From positions 37,425 to 101,424 of the forward strand of contig JAQSWS010000013.1 in the NCBI GenBank assembly GCA_029266495.1: DNA of 64,000 nucleotides. The letters run 5' to 3'. This document shows positions 19,189 through 28,541 of this stretch, piece after piece. The stretch comes from Rariglobus sp. GTDB lineage: Bacteria; Verrucomicrobiota; Verrucomicrobiia; Opitutales; Opitutaceae. The translations under genes and the position numbers were made by a program. Below the pieces are notes generated by a model that worked only from the letters and a program-made list of their open reading frames with translations, searched no databases and had not been told where the DNA came from. Numbering within the stretch: the first letter of the stretch is position 1; every line of letters starts with the position of its first letter.

Positions 19189-20292
19189 TCAGGGCTTTGC
19201 GCGGCGGCGGCGGAAGATCGCGAAGCCAACGATCGCCAGGCCGGAAAGCGCGGCAGTGGTGGCGGGCTCGGGGACCGCGGTGGCGGTGAGCTGGAAAAGG
19301 TCGCCGTTTTGCGCGAAGGTGTAGGTGTAACCCGCGATGGTCACGCCCAGGTCGAAGGACGTTGCACCGATGCTGCCGAGGGTCGCTCCGGTCGCGTCGA
19401 TCAGGGTGTAGGTGCCGGCGGTGAAGCCGCCGGAGTTGGAGAGGTTGACGGTGATCGTGCCTGAAGTCGGGCCGGAGAGCGTGCCGCCGGTGACGAGGAT
19501 GAGATCGCTGGTCGTGCCGAGTTCGAAGTCGAGGAACATGCCGCCTTCGAGGGCGAGTCCGCCGGTGAAGGTGATCGTGCCGGGGGAATTGCCGGGGGCG
19601 AGGTGCGCGCCGGAGGAGAAGGTGGCGGGTCCGCCGATCGTGCCGCTGCCGCCGAGGGTGGCGCCTGAGGCGACGGTGACGGCGGTGTTGGCGAGAGAGC
19701 CGTTCACGCGGAGGGTGCCGGCGTTGACGAAAGTGCCTCCGGTATAGGTGTTGAGGCCGGTGAGCGTGAAAACGCCGCCGCCGGTTTTGACCAGCGAGCC
19801 GCCGTTGCCGGAGATCACGCCGGCGAAGGTGGTGCTGGTGTTGTCACCGCCGGCGGTGAGGCGGCCGGAACCGAGATAGACATTGCTCCCCGCGACGCCG
19901 GCGAGGGAGCCGATGGTCTGGGTGTAGCCGTTGAGGTCGAGGGCCGCGCCGCTGGCGGTGATGTTGACGGCGGTGGCCGTCGGGAGGGAGCCGGGAGTGA
20001 AGCTGTCGACCGGACTCGCGTAGGTCGTGTTGGTGTTCAACGCCAGGAGGGCCGCGGTCTGGACGGCGAACATCTCGTCCGGGGTGAGGACCGAGTCGTA
20101 GATGAGGAGCAGCGAAATCTTGCCGTTGAAGTATTCGTCGCCGTTGGCATTCGCGCCGATGAGAACCGTGGCGCCCGGATCGAAGGTGTAGTCGCCCGAG
20201 CCGATGCTGCCGGACAACGCCGTGTCGAAGTAGAAAGCCTGCTCGCCGCTGGTGCTCGTGCCGGTGACGAGATACGTGTCGCCGGCGGACAC
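19189..20292 (-). CDS. C-terminal part of giant PATR/PEP-CTERM protein (after frameshift)
   Basis: This frame continues the giant protein encoded by 20037-24068 but in a different reading frame. It opens with GDTYLVTGTSTSGEQAFYFDT, the middle of a LamG/concanavalin-like domain whose first strand (ALVFDG) lies in the other frame. It then has further autotransporter-associated strand repeats (GGGVFTLTGLNTYTGGTFVNAG type) and ends in a PEP-CTERM tail (VPEP, ALSGLAIVGFAIF, RRRR). No independent start or signal peptide is present, so alone it would not be secreted. It is best read as the 3' end of one gene broken at a short G run near 20290. Confidence 0.7.
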   Translation of the reverse strand: MSAGDTYLVTGTSTSGEQAFYFDTALSGSIGSGDYTFDPGATVLIGANANGDEYFNGKISLLLIYDSVLTPDEMFAVQTAALLALNTNTTYASPVDSFTPGSLPTATAVNITASGAALDLNGYTQTIGSLAGVAGSNVYLGSGRLTAGGDNTSTTFAGVISGNGGSLVKTGGGVFTLTGLNTYTGGTFVNAGTLRVNGSLANTAVTVASGATLGGSGTIGGPATFSSGAHLAPGNSPGTITFTGGLALEGGMFLDFELGTTSDLILVTGGTLSGPTSGTITVNLSNSGGFTAGTYTLIDATGATLGSIGATSFDLGVTIAGYTYTFAQNGDLFQLTATAVPEPATTAALSGLAIVGFAIFRRRRAKP

Positions 20293-23200
20293 CCGTCGAA
20301 GACGAGCGCGGCGCGGCCGCCGCCAAGCGTGCCGAGGGTGACGCTGCCTGCGCCGGCGGTGGCGTGGTTGCCGGAGCCGCTGAGATCGGCCCAGGAGGTG
20401 ACGGCGCCGGAGTTGGTCACGACGCCGGAGGTGGCATCGAGCACGGCCACGGGTGGGGAGTCCGCGAGGTGGGTTTGGATGCCGGTGAGGAGAAGCGTGC
20501 CGCCGCTGATGGTGGTGGCGCCGGTGTAGGTGTTGACGCCGCCCACGCTGAGCACGCCGGCGCCGGTCTTGGTGAAGGAGCCTGCGCCGGAGATCACACC
20601 AGTGTGGGAGCCATCGGTGGCTTGATTGAAAATGACCGCGGAGTGGTTCGCGATGTCGCCCTTGATGCTGGAGGCGTCGCCGACGAGGGTGCCGCCGTTG
20701 ATCGTGTTGCCGCCGGTGTAGGAATTTTCGCCTTTCAGCACGGTGGTGCCGGCGGTGTTGACGATGGAGACGCGGCCGGTGATCGGCGTGGCCGTGCCGG
20801 TGGCGGTGCCATCGGCGGTGAAGTAAGTGGGCGCGAGGGCGGTGCCGGTGGTGTTGAACTGCACGATGCCGGTGCCCAGGCCGCCGGTGATGGCGGCGGC
20901 GCTGACGAAGCCGGCGGAGGCGGCGGGAGCGGAGGCGGCGGCGCCGATATTCAAGGTGCCCTTGCTGGTGGTGGAGCGCGAGCTGCTCAGCTGGATCGTG
21001 TTGTTTTCGCCCTGCACGGTGACTTTGCCGTGATCGGCCACGGTGAGTTCACCTTCGGCGCCATTAACGCCGAAGCTGTGGCTATGCCCGACGGCGATGC
21101 CGCCGGCATTGACGGTCCATTGGGAGCCCGCGCCGGAGATCGAGACCACGCTGGCACCGGGCTGGAAGGGGTCCGCGTTGGCGATCGAGGCCGACTGGTC
21201 GGCCGCTCCCGAGATGAGTTGAGCGCCGTCGGAGACCGAAATGGAAACGGGGCCCGATCTCCCGCCCGCCCGCAAATACTGCGTGGTGAGGGAGGATCCG
21301 GCGCCGGAAATCGTGACCGTTGCCGAGCCTTGGCTCCCACCCGTGAAGGTAGAATGTCCCATCCAGAGCGAAGACATCGACACGGATGCGCCGTCCGAGA
21401 TGGCGAGGGTGGCGTCGGTGCCGCCAACGGCCATGGTGAGGTTGTTGTTGACGGACAGGGATGATCCAGCGCCGGTCACGTTGATCAGAGCGGTGACGGC
21501 GAACCCGTCGGGAACGATTGTGCCTACCGATCCCAGATTGACGATGTTTGCCGAAACACTCGCGCCCTGGCTGATGTTCAACGTGCCGCCGGAATCGCCG
21601 ATGTAGTAGGAGCTGGTTGTCACCCGACCGACCGACAGCGTGTGCTCAATCTCCCATGATGCGTCCGGGCCGGAGACATTCACCACGGCGGGAGGGGCCG
21701 CAGGTCCGCTCACGGCCGTGGAGCCGATGGAAGTGACATAATTGGAGATGGAAGCGCCGTCTTGGATCGTGAGGGATCCGTCTTTTACGTAGAGGTAGCT
21801 GAAGGTGTTTTTGCCGGAGAGCGTGAGCGAGCCGGCGCCGAGCTTCGCGAAATCGGTGCGGCTGCCGGAGCCGAGGGCGGTGGCAAACGTGATGGCCTGG
21901 CCATTCGTATCGATATTGATGAACTGATCGCCATCGCTGGTGAAGCGGCTTGAATAATCAACGGTGTTCGCCGCGGAATATTGCAGCGTGCCGAAGGCGA
22001 AGGAAATGAGGCCCGAGCTGCCGAGCGCGCCGCTGCTGCCGAGTTTGAGCGTGCCTTCATTCAGCGAAACGGTGGAGAAATCGTTGGTGCCGGTGAGCAG
22101 GAGCGCGCCGGCGCCGGATTTAACCAAGCCGCTTCCGCCGTCACCGAAACTGGTCGGGACGGTGGCGGTGGTGCCGGCGTCGACTTCGATGGCGACGTCG
22201 CCGAGAAGGGAGCGGTTCAGGGTGAGGTCGGCGGTCGTGTGCAGGCTGCCGCCGCTGAAGCGGAGCTGCCCGGAGGAGTCGCCGAGCTGCGAGTCGGAGG
22301 AAATGGAGAGTGTTCCGCCCGTGAGATCGGTGCCGCCCTGGTAGCTGTTGCCACTCTGCAGGACCAGCGTGCCGCCGCCGGACTTCGTCAGATTGCTGCT
22401 GCCGCCAATGCTGTTCTCGAGGGTCAGCGTGGTGTCGTTGACCACGTCGAACGTGCCGGCGAAAGGCATGCCGTGATTCAAGGTGAACGTTGCCGTGGTC
22501 TGCAGCGTGCCGCCGTCGAAGATAAGGAGGCCCGAGCCGAGCGAGTCGGCGGAGGCGATCGACAGCGTGCCACGGGTGATCTCCGTGTTGCCAAAAGAGC
22601 TGCCGCCGGCCAGCGTGAGGGTCCCGTCACCGGTTTTGGTGAGGGCGCCGCCGGAGAGCGCGGAGGCGAGGGTGACGTTGTTGCCGTTGGTGTCGAAGGT
22701 CGCGCCATTGGCACCGAAGGCGCCGAGGCGGGAAGAAACGTCCGCCGTGTTGCCGTCGGCCCACTGGAGGCCGCCGCCGTTCAGCGTGATCGCGCCGGAA
22801 CCGAAATTGTCGAGGTTGGCGAAGTTGACGAGACCGCCGGAAATCGTCGTGCCCCGCGAATAGGTGTTGGTGCCGGAAAGGGTCAACGTGCCGGCGCCGG
22901 CCTTGGTCACGTAGCCATCGCCGCTGATCACGCCGCCGAAGCTCGCCGCGTCGGAGCGGTTGAAGGCGAGCGTGCCGCCGGCGGAGAGCGCGACGTTGCC
23001 GTCGAGTGATCCGCTGGTGCCGCCGTTGCCGATCTGGAGGGTGCCGAGGATGACATTCGTGCCGCCGGTGTGCGAGGCGGCGCCGGTGAGCGTGGTCGTG
23101 CCGGAGAATTCGCGCTCGATGTAGCCCGCGCCGGTGATGGCGCCTGCGTAGGTTTGCGAATTGTTGAAGATCATTCGCGCACCGCTGGAGATGTTGACGG

Positions 23201-24068
23201 ACGACGAGGCAAACGTGGAAGCCGTCCCGCCGTTGTCGGCGATCTTCAGCGTGCCGCCGGAAATCACGGTCGCGCCGGTGTAGGTGTGCGCGCCGTTGAG
23301 CGTGAGGATGCTGGTGCCGGTCTTCGTGAGGCCGCCGGTGCCGGTGACGTTGCCGTTGAGGGTGTAAAAGCCATTGCTCAGGGCAAAGTTGGCGCCGCCG
23401 GAATCGATCGTGGTGTTCCGGGTCGTCACCATGCCCGTGGTGGTGGAAAGCGTGCCGCCATCGAAGACGAGGTCGCCGGTGCCGAGGGCGGAATTGTTGG
23501 TGATGGAGAGAATGCCGCCGTTGAACAGGGTGTTGCCGCTATAGGTGTTGGCCCCCGAGAGCGTGAGTGTGCCGGTGCCGGTTTTCGTGAGCGAGCCGGA
23601 GCCGGAAATGACGCTGCTGACCGTCAGCCCGCCGCTCGCGGCATTCCACGTGGATGCTTCGCTGAGCACGATGCCGGAAGTCGCGATGGTCTGGGTGGTC
23701 GTGGCGTTGTTGGTTACGCTGACGCCGCTGGCGAGCGTAAGCGTGGAGCCGCCGAGCGTGAAGGCGCCGGCGTCAGAATTGAACGTGAGGCCGCCGATGC
23801 TCCAGGGCGCGTCCGCGCTCGGCAAGAGCCGGGTGGAGCCCGCGAAAAAAAGCTGGGTGGAGGTGTCATTGGCGGGAGCGGCGCCGCCCAGCCAGTTCGC
23901 GGCCGAGCTCCAGTTGTTGTCCGAGCCAAGTCCGTTCCAAGTATAGTCGGTGGCGACCGCCGGAGAACAAGCGGCGCCGGCAATGAGCAGGCCCAGGCGG
24001 CGGCCTGACGTCCGAGTCGCTGCGGAACGATGACGGGAGGGATGACGGAATGAGCGAAGATCGAGCAT
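20037..24068 (-). CDS. Giant secreted autotransporter-associated repeat (PATR) protein, N-terminal part, frameshifted
   Basis: Starts at ATG 24068 with a signal peptide (GLLIAGAACSPAVA) and a typical TDYTWNGLGSDNNWSSAANW opening. It then has many autotransporter-associated beta-strand repeats of the form 'GxGxLTKTGxGTLTLSGxNTYxGxT'. They predict a long beta-helix displayed at the cell surface. The frame ends uselessly at 20037 after LVFDG because one base appears to be missing. Adding one G to the GGG run near 20298 joins it to the 19189-20292 frame, giving about 1,600 residues with a PEP-CTERM tail. Either a sequencing or assembly error in a G run or a real mutation would explain it. Confidence 0.75.
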   Translation of the reverse strand: MLDLRSFRHPSRHRSAATRTSGRRLGLLIAGAACSPAVATDYTWNGLGSDNNWSSAANWLGGAAPANDTSTQLFFAGSTRLLPSADAPWSIGGLTFNSDAGAFTLGGSTLTLASGVSVTNNATTTQTIATSGIVLSEASTWNAASGGLTVSSVISGSGSLTKTGTGTLTLSGANTYSGNTLFNGGILSITNNSALGTGDLVFDGGTLSTTTGMVTTRNTTIDSGGANFALSNGFYTLNGNVTGTGGLTKTGTSILTLNGAHTYTGATVISGGTLKIADNGGTASTFASSSVNISSGARMIFNNSQTYAGAITGAGYIEREFSGTTTLTGAASHTGGTNVILGTLQIGNGGTSGSLDGNVALSAGGTLAFNRSDAASFGGVISGDGYVTKAGAGTLTLSGTNTYSRGTTISGGLVNFANLDNFGSGAITLNGGGLQWADGNTADVSSRLGAFGANGATFDTNGNNVTLASALSGGALTKTGDGTLTLAGGSSFGNTEITRGTLSIASADSLGSGLLIFDGGTLQTTATFTLNHGMPFAGTFDVVNDTTLTLENSIGGSSNLTKSGGGTLVLQSGNSYQGGTDLTGGTLSISSDSQLGDSSGQLRFSGGSLHTTADLTLNRSLLGDVAIEVDAGTTATVPTSFGDGGSGLVKSGAGALLLTGTNDFSTVSLNEGTLKLGSSGALGSSGLISFAFGTLQYSAANTVDYSSRFTSDGDQFINIDTNGQAITFATALGSGSRTDFAKLGAGSLTLSGKNTFSYLYVKDGSLTIQDGASISNYVTSIGSTAVSGPAAPPAVVNVSGPDASWEIEHTLSVGRVTTSSYYIGDSGGTLNISQGASVSANIVNLGSVGTIVPDGFAVTALINVTGAGSSLSVNNNLTMAVGGTDATLAISDGASVSMSSLWMGHSTFTGGSQGSATVTISGAGSSLTTQYLRAGGRSGPVSISVSDGAQLISGAADQSASIANADPFQPGASVVSISGAGSQWTVNAGGIAVGHSHSFGVNGAEGELTVADHGKVTVQGENNTIQLSSSRSTTSKGTLNIGAAASAPAASAGFVSAAAITGGLGTGIVQFNTTGTALAPTYFTADGTATGTATPITGRVSIVNTAGTTVLKGENSYTGGNTINGGTLVGDASSIKGDIANHSAVIFNQATDGSHTGVISGAGSFTKTGAGVLSVGGVNTYTGATTISGGTLLLTGIQTHLADSPPVAVLDATSGVVTNSGAVTSWADLSGSGNHATAGAGSVTLGTLGGGRAALVFDGCPPATRISSPARAPAASRLSTSTRRCPAASARATTPSIRAPRFSSARMPTATNTSTARFRCSSSTTRSSPRTRCSPSRPRPSWR

Positions 24069-24256
24069 GGCGGAGGATGTAAATGTGTGGAGAAACCCTT
24101 CGTCCGGACGTCGCGCCGGTGGCAGGGAGCGGGAAATGCGGCGGAGTCGACAGCCCGCCGGTCCGACGCTCAACCGGCGAAACCCCGTAGAAATTACTGG
24201 GTTTTCATCACAGGGCGGGCTTGCGGTCGGCGAACCGCCACGGCGAGGCTCGGGCC

Positions 24257-26284
24257 ATGGCTTCCGCTTCTCCCCGCCTCACCTGGCTGCCCATCTCAGG
24301 CATCCTCGCGATCGCGGGCAGCGCGCTGATCTGGCTGTTCTTCGGCCACGCCCGGCAGGACGGCGGGGCGATCGCACTCATGGCCGCTGCGAGTGAGTCC
24401 GCGGCCGCGACGCGTCCGCAGGCGGTGGCGTGGATTGATGAAACCGGGACGCGTTCCTTCGCCGAGGTGCAGCAATTGGCGGCGTCGGCCTGGCAGGCTC
24501 CGGTGGGGCACGGGTATGCAGCCCTCAGGGCCGGGCAAAAGCTCTGGGTGCGCGTGACGTGGAGCAATCCCTCGTCGCGACCGCTGCGCGGCGTGGTGAC
24601 GGCGGGCAATTTCTTCGTGGACCGGATGGACGCGTGGATCGAGGTGTCGGACGGCTGGCGGCGGGAACGCACGGGCGAAAAAATTGCGGACGAGGCGAAA
24701 CGGATTCCCGGTCGCGAAGCCGCCGCGACCATCGAAGTGCCCGCGCATGGCGGGACCGTCGCGTATTTTTGTTTCGAGAACGCGACGCCGATGGCGGTGC
24801 AGCCGCGGTGGTGGCCCGACGCGGGAAAATTTTCCCGACAGCAAACGCGCGGAATCCTGGCGGAGGGCGTTTATTTCGGCGGCCTGTTCGCGCTGCTCGG
24901 CTACAACCTCGTGTTGTGGGTGCGTCTGCGGTTCGCGGACATCGGCTACTATGTGTTCTACCTCGGCGCGCTGCTCGGCTTCATGTTGCTGGCGCGGGGC
25001 TGGCCCGCCGAATTCGGCTGGGTGCTAGGCTCGCCGGCACTGGACACGCTGCTGGTGCTGGCGATGGCGGGGACGGGAGTTTTTCTCATTCAGTTTTCAC
25101 GCACGTTTCTCGAACTGGCCCCGCGGCTTCCGCGGGCCGATCGCGGACTGCGCGCAGGCGCGGGGGCGATGGGGCTGCTCGTGCTCGGAGCGCTGAGTAT
25201 TTCGTGGACGGACTACCTGACGTGGATGCGACTGGCCGTGATCGCCGTCGGAGTGTTGCACGCGTCGCTGCCGTTGGTGGCGATCGGCGCGTGGCGCGCG
25301 GGCGTGCGGCAGGCGGGCTATTTTCTCCTCATCTTCGTCGGAGTATTTGCCGGCACCCTGGTTTCGGTGGTGATGTGGTTGCGAGGCGTCGTCGAAACGG
25401 ACGCGGGATTGTTCGCGCTGATGATCGGGTCCGCGCTGGAGATGTTGATGCTCTCGCTCGCCGTGACAGATCGTTTCGCGCAGGTGCAACGACGGTTGAT
25501 GGAGGAGACGGAACAGCGCCGGGCGATGCAGGAAGCCTACGCAAGCGAACTCGAGGACGAGGTGCGCGAGCGCACGCACGACCTCGAAGTGGCGAACGTG
25601 GACAAGGACCGGATGCTGATCGCGCTCGGGCACGATTTGCGCAGCCCGCTCTCGGCGCTCACGAAACGCGCGGAGCAGCTTCGGCAGCGCGACGACGTGC
25701 CCGGCACGCTGGAAACGCTGCGGGGATTTGCCGGCGAAGCGGCGGCCGAGGGGCGCCAAATGCTGTTGTTGATCGAGGACATCGTGCTCTGGGCGCGACT
25801 GCGCACCGGCGCCCGTCCGCTGGCGCAGCCGATGCTGGCGGCCCGGCTCGTGCTTCCGGTCGTGACTCTGCACCAGCCGCTCGCGAACCGACGGGGCGTG
25901 ACGCTCACGGCGGACGTGCCGGAAAATTTCATGATCCAAACCGATCTCGTGCTCGCGCAGACGATGGTGCGCAACCTCGTCGGCAACGCCGTGAAATTTG
26001 CGCGCAGCCGCGTCGAGGTGAGCGTGCGCGCCGCCGCGGCGGATAAAGCAGCCATCCTCGTGCGCGACGACGGCCCGGGCCTGCCCGCAGCCGTGAGCGC
26101 GCGCCTTCACGGCAAGGAAAGCGGGGCCGGCGGAGGCATGGGCCTGCGGTTGAGCCAGGAAATCGGCGAGGCCATCGGTGCGACGCTCGCCGTCGCTGAA
26201 CTTGCGGGTGGCGGCACGGAGATTTGTCTGACGCTCCCCGCGCACTCACCATCGCGCGCGTCGATCGAGGGAGGCGTGACATGA
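24257..26284 (+). CDS. 7TM-DISM sensor histidine kinase
   Basis: 675 residues from ATG 24257 (TTG at 24221 is an alternative). One N-terminal helix, an extracellular all-beta domain (about 40-195; 7TMR-DISMED2-like, with LWVRVTWSNPSSRPL and DRMDAWIE), then seven hydrophobic helices (about 200-400, 'GVYFGGLFALLGYNLVLW'), a coiled coil, a HisKA with GHDLRSPL (His near 458) and a degraded but complete-looking HATPase (NLVGNAVKF, DDGPGLP, GGMGLRLS). The family senses small ligands, often carbohydrates. Its stop overlaps the next ATG (ATGA, 26281-26284), so it forms a two-component operon with the response regulator. Confidence 0.9.
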   Translation: MASASPRLTWLPISGILAIAGSALIWLFFGHARQDGGAIALMAAASESAAATRPQAVAWIDETGTRSFAEVQQLAASAWQAPVGHGYAALRAGQKLWVRVTWSNPSSRPLRGVVTAGNFFVDRMDAWIEVSDGWRRERTGEKIADEAKRIPGREAAATIEVPAHGGTVAYFCFENATPMAVQPRWWPDAGKFSRQQTRGILAEGVYFGGLFALLGYNLVLWVRLRFADIGYYVFYLGALLGFMLLARGWPAEFGWVLGSPALDTLLVLAMAGTGVFLIQFSRTFLELAPRLPRADRGLRAGAGAMGLLVLGALSISWTDYLTWMRLAVIAVGVLHASLPLVAIGAWRAGVRQAGYFLLIFVGVFAGTLVSVVMWLRGVVETDAGLFALMIGSALEMLMLSLAVTDRFAQVQRRLMEETEQRRAMQEAYASELEDEVRERTHDLEVANVDKDRMLIALGHDLRSPLSALTKRAEQLRQRDDVPGTLETLRGFAGEAAAEGRQMLLLIEDIVLWARLRTGARPLAQPMLAARLVLPVVTLHQPLANRRGVTLTADVPENFMIQTDLVLAQTMVRNLVGNAVKFARSRVEVSVRAAAADKAAILVRDDGPGLPAAVSARLHGKESGAGGGMGLRLSQEIGEAIGATLAVAELAGGGTEICLTLPAHSPSRASIEGGVT

Positions 26285-26937
26285 GCCCGGCCAATCCTTC
26301 CCCACGCGTGCGAACCCTGATCGTTGAGGACCAGGGGATGTTTCGTGCGTTTCTCGTCGAGTGGTTCGCGGCGCGTCCGCAATTCGAAGTGGTCGGTGCG
26401 GCGGCGAGCGCGGAGGAAGGCCTGCGGCTCGCGGAGCAGCTGGCGCCGGATCTGTTGCTGGCCGACATGCACCTGCCCGGCATGGATGGGCTGGGGCTGG
26501 TGCGCGCGGTGCGGCAGACGCGTCCGGAAATCAATTCGCTCATCCTGACCTCCCTCACCGATCCGCTCGCCGTGACGCGCATCCGCGAGAGCGGCGTGGA
26601 AGGTTATCTCGAGAAAGACGCGGAGCCGGAGGAACTGGCCGAGGCGGTGAAAGCGGTCGCGGCTGGACGGTCGTATTTTTCGCCGCGTTTTCGTGACACG
26701 TTCGAGCGCGAGGGCGGCAAGCCTCTCGCAGCCGGGAAAATTTTATCACGGCGCGAACTCGAGGTGCTGACGCACGTGTTGCGCCGCCTCGCCAACCGCG
26801 ATATCGCGGAGCTGATGAAATTGAGCGCGCGGACGGTGGAATTTCACCGCGCCAATGTGATGGCCAAGCTCAACGCGACGAACCACGCCGAACTGGTGGA
26901 AAGCGCGCGCAAACACGGCTGGTCGACCGGTGCGTGA
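26281..26937 (+). CDS. LuxR/NarL-type response regulator
   Basis: 218 residues. The receiver has its acidic pair in VEDQ, phosphoacceptor Asp62 in LLLADMHLPG, a Thr/Ser switch in ILTSLTD and the Lys in YLEKDAEP. The C-terminal helix-turn-helix runs from LSRRELEVLTHVLRR to NRDIAELMKLSARTVEFHRANVMAKL, the LuxR/GerE signature. It overlaps the 7TM-DISM kinase by 4 bp, so the kinase is almost certainly its partner. Target genes are unknown. Confidence 0.92.
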   Translation: MSPANPSPRVRTLIVEDQGMFRAFLVEWFAARPQFEVVGAAASAEEGLRLAEQLAPDLLLADMHLPGMDGLGLVRAVRQTRPEINSLILTSLTDPLAVTRIRESGVEGYLEKDAEPEELAEAVKAVAAGRSYFSPRFRDTFEREGGKPLAAGKILSRRELEVLTHVLRRLANRDIAELMKLSARTVEFHRANVMAKLNATNHAELVESARKHGWSTGA

Positions 26938-27066
26938 TGGAAGAACGCCGGGCGCCCTGCCGTCAAACCGCAGGCGATGGCCTCGCATTTATTTGATCCA
27001 CTCTGATTCGTTTTTTGTCCGAACCGACCCTGCTGGTTCGTTGACTCTGTGCATCCACATCCATCC

Positions 27067-27552
27067 ATGAGCACTCCTACCACCGACTATCCCGCTTTCA
27101 GCCCTTACCTCAGCGTCCGCGACGCGGCGCAGGCCATCGGGTTTTACCAAACCGCCTTCGGAGCCGTCGAACGCTTCCGCCTGACCGATAAAAAATCCGG
27201 CAAGGTCGTCCATGCCGAACTCCTGATCCAAGGCAGCCTGATCATGCTCGCGGAGGAGAATCCACAATGGGGCAACAAGGCCCCGGTCACCCTCGGCGGC
27301 ACGCCGGTCACTTTTTGCCTGATCGTGAAAAGCGCCGATGCCGCGTTCGAGCGCGCCGTCGCGGCGGGAGCCAGCGTGCTCATGCCGGTGGCCGATCAAT
27401 TCTACGGCTTCCGCAGTTGCAGCGTGTGCGACCCGTTCGGCCACCAATGGATGCTCCAGCACCAGTTGGAGACCGTCTCCCCCGAGGACATGCAAAAACG
27501 CTGGGACGCGATGAGCGGCGAATGCAGCCCCGCCGCCGCAGCGGGCGAATAA
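27067..27552 (+). CDS. VOC family (glyoxalase/PhnB-like) protein
   Basis: 161 residues. It has the paired beta-alpha-beta-beta-beta modules of the vicinal-oxygen-chelate fold: FSPYLSVRDAAQAIGFYQTAFGA at the start and CDPFGHQWMLQ at the end. This resembles the PhnB/YdhR-like subfamily, which is a metal-binding or dioxygenase-like fold of uncertain reaction. ATG at 27067 (an upstream ATG at 27049 is less likely). It converges with the SurA-like gene on the other strand. Confidence 0.85.
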   Translation: MSTPTTDYPAFSPYLSVRDAAQAIGFYQTAFGAVERFRLTDKKSGKVVHAELLIQGSLIMLAEENPQWGNKAPVTLGGTPVTFCLIVKSADAAFERAVAAGASVLMPVADQFYGFRSCSVCDPFGHQWMLQHQLETVSPEDMQKRWDAMSGECSPAAAAGE

Positions 27553-27567
27553 TCGGGATTGGGTGAT

Positions 27568-27596
27568 TGCAGCCGGGTCGCCCGATCTAGGCTGCA
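27568..27596. terminator. Possible bidirectional hairpin between convergent genes
   Basis: TGCAGCC at 27568-27574 pairs with GGCTGCA at 27590-27596, with a smaller GGG-TCG-CCC stem inside the loop. It sits in the 51-bp gap between the ends of two convergent genes, where a shared terminator would be expected. There is no T run on either strand, so the role is inferred from position only. Confidence 0.3.
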
Positions 27597-27603
27597 TGTC
27601 CTT

Positions 27604-28419
27604 TCAAGAGGAAGAGGGCGGCGGGACCGCGTCCTGAGCCGGATCGATGCGAGGGATGATGCCTCGCAGGAGGTCTGCGTTCAATTCGACGCGAGCCGCG
27701 GCCTGGAAGGCTTCCAGCTGTTTCTCGGCCTGCTTTCCGGCCAACGCTTCACGGATTCGTTGCTTCAGTTCATCATCGAGGAGTTTTGCGTCGGGACCCG
27801 CGTTGCGCTCGTCGTAGCAGGCCTTGATGTCATCGTCCGAAATTCCGGGGGCGGCTTCCTTGGCCAAGGCTTCCAAAAGCTTGTAACGGAGATCGCCAAA
27901 GCGGACGTAATAATAGATGCCGACGCTGCGATACTGTTTGGGGCCGTAGACCACTTCCCCGGCGTCCAGCGCGGCGCGGCGGCGGGCGTTTTCCCGGGTA
28001 TAATCATTCTGAAGCGTGGCGAAGGAGGCGTCCGCGATCAGGCCTTTTTCCCTGGCAAGGGACTGGACCACCTTGATGCGGACCAATTCGTCGCGGATCA
28101 TTTCCCGCAATTTGGCCAGGGGCCCGGTCGGGCCGGAGGTTTCGCTCCAATAACCCAAGTGGTCATCAAGGCCTTTTTCGCTCTTGAAATAGCTGTAAAC
28201 AAGCGAGGTCTTGCGCTCCATGATCATCCGGTATTCCGCAGCGCTGACCGGCTCCTGGTTGATCGTGCCGACCACCGGATCGGTAACCATCGAAGAGGGG
28301 GGTGTGCCCGATAAAAGCGGCTCCTGCGGCCCCGCATTCGCGAGGGGGATCACAGAGACAAGGATCAGAGCCCCCAGCAGACCTGTGACGCGCAGGCTTT
28401 TGGTGTGAGAAGGAATCAT
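27604..28419 (-). CDS. SurA N-domain-like secreted protein (possible periplasmic chaperone)
   Basis: 271 residues with a signal peptide ending near PLANA. The mature part is mostly helical: a short strand (VVGTINQEPVSAAEYRMIM, like the SurA/PpiD 'V-x-x-V-N-G-x-x-I' opening), a helix-rich region and 'DDELKQRIREALAGKQAEKQLEAFQAA' near the end, as in SurA N-terminal domains. No parvulin (PPIase) domain is present. A chaperone for secreted or outer-membrane proteins is possible. It lies downstream of the beta-helix gene on the same strand with a 122-bp gap containing a hairpin. Confidence 0.7.
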   Translation of the reverse strand: MIPSHTKSLRVTGLLGALILVSVIPLANAGPQEPLLSGTPPSSMVTDPVVGTINQEPVSAAEYRMIMERKTSLVYSYFKSEKGLDDHLGYWSETSGPTGPLAKLREMIRDELVRIKVVQSLAREKGLIADASFATLQNDYTRENARRRAALDAGEVVYGPKQYRSVGIYYYVRFGDLRYKLLEALAKEAAPGISDDDIKACYDERNAGPDAKLLDDELKQRIREALAGKQAEKQLEAFQAAARVELNADLLRGIIPRIDPAQDAVPPPSSS

Positions 28420-28472
28420 GGCGGATCGAGTCGGTTGCTTGGTGATGGCTGGTTATCTTTGAAAAACGGAAA

Positions 28473-28529
28473 GCCGATGAAGCAGTCTCCAGCACGGTTC
28501 CCCGTCGTGCCAGAAAGCGCCTCATCGGC
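28473..28529 (-). other. Intercistronic stem-loop between beta-helix and SurA-like genes
   Basis: GCCGATGA (28473-28480) pairs with TCATCGGC (28522-28529), and inside it GCACG (28492-28496) pairs with CGTGC (28506-28510). The structure begins 12 bp after the stop of the upstream gene on the minus strand. It has no T run, so it could be an mRNA-stabilising element, an attenuating terminator or a processing site. Confidence 0.4.
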
Positions 28530-28541
28530 AAAGTCCATCCG

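Noticed and set aside
20364..24008. Several long plus-strand frames opposite the PATR gene
   Set aside because: They are Gly/Ala/Val/Arg-rich shadows of the repeated minus-strand codons.
27021..27041. CGAACC-N9-GGTTCG hairpin before the VOC gene
   Set aside because: The stem is only 6 bp, has no T run after it and lies inside the likely 5' leader. It is too weak to call.
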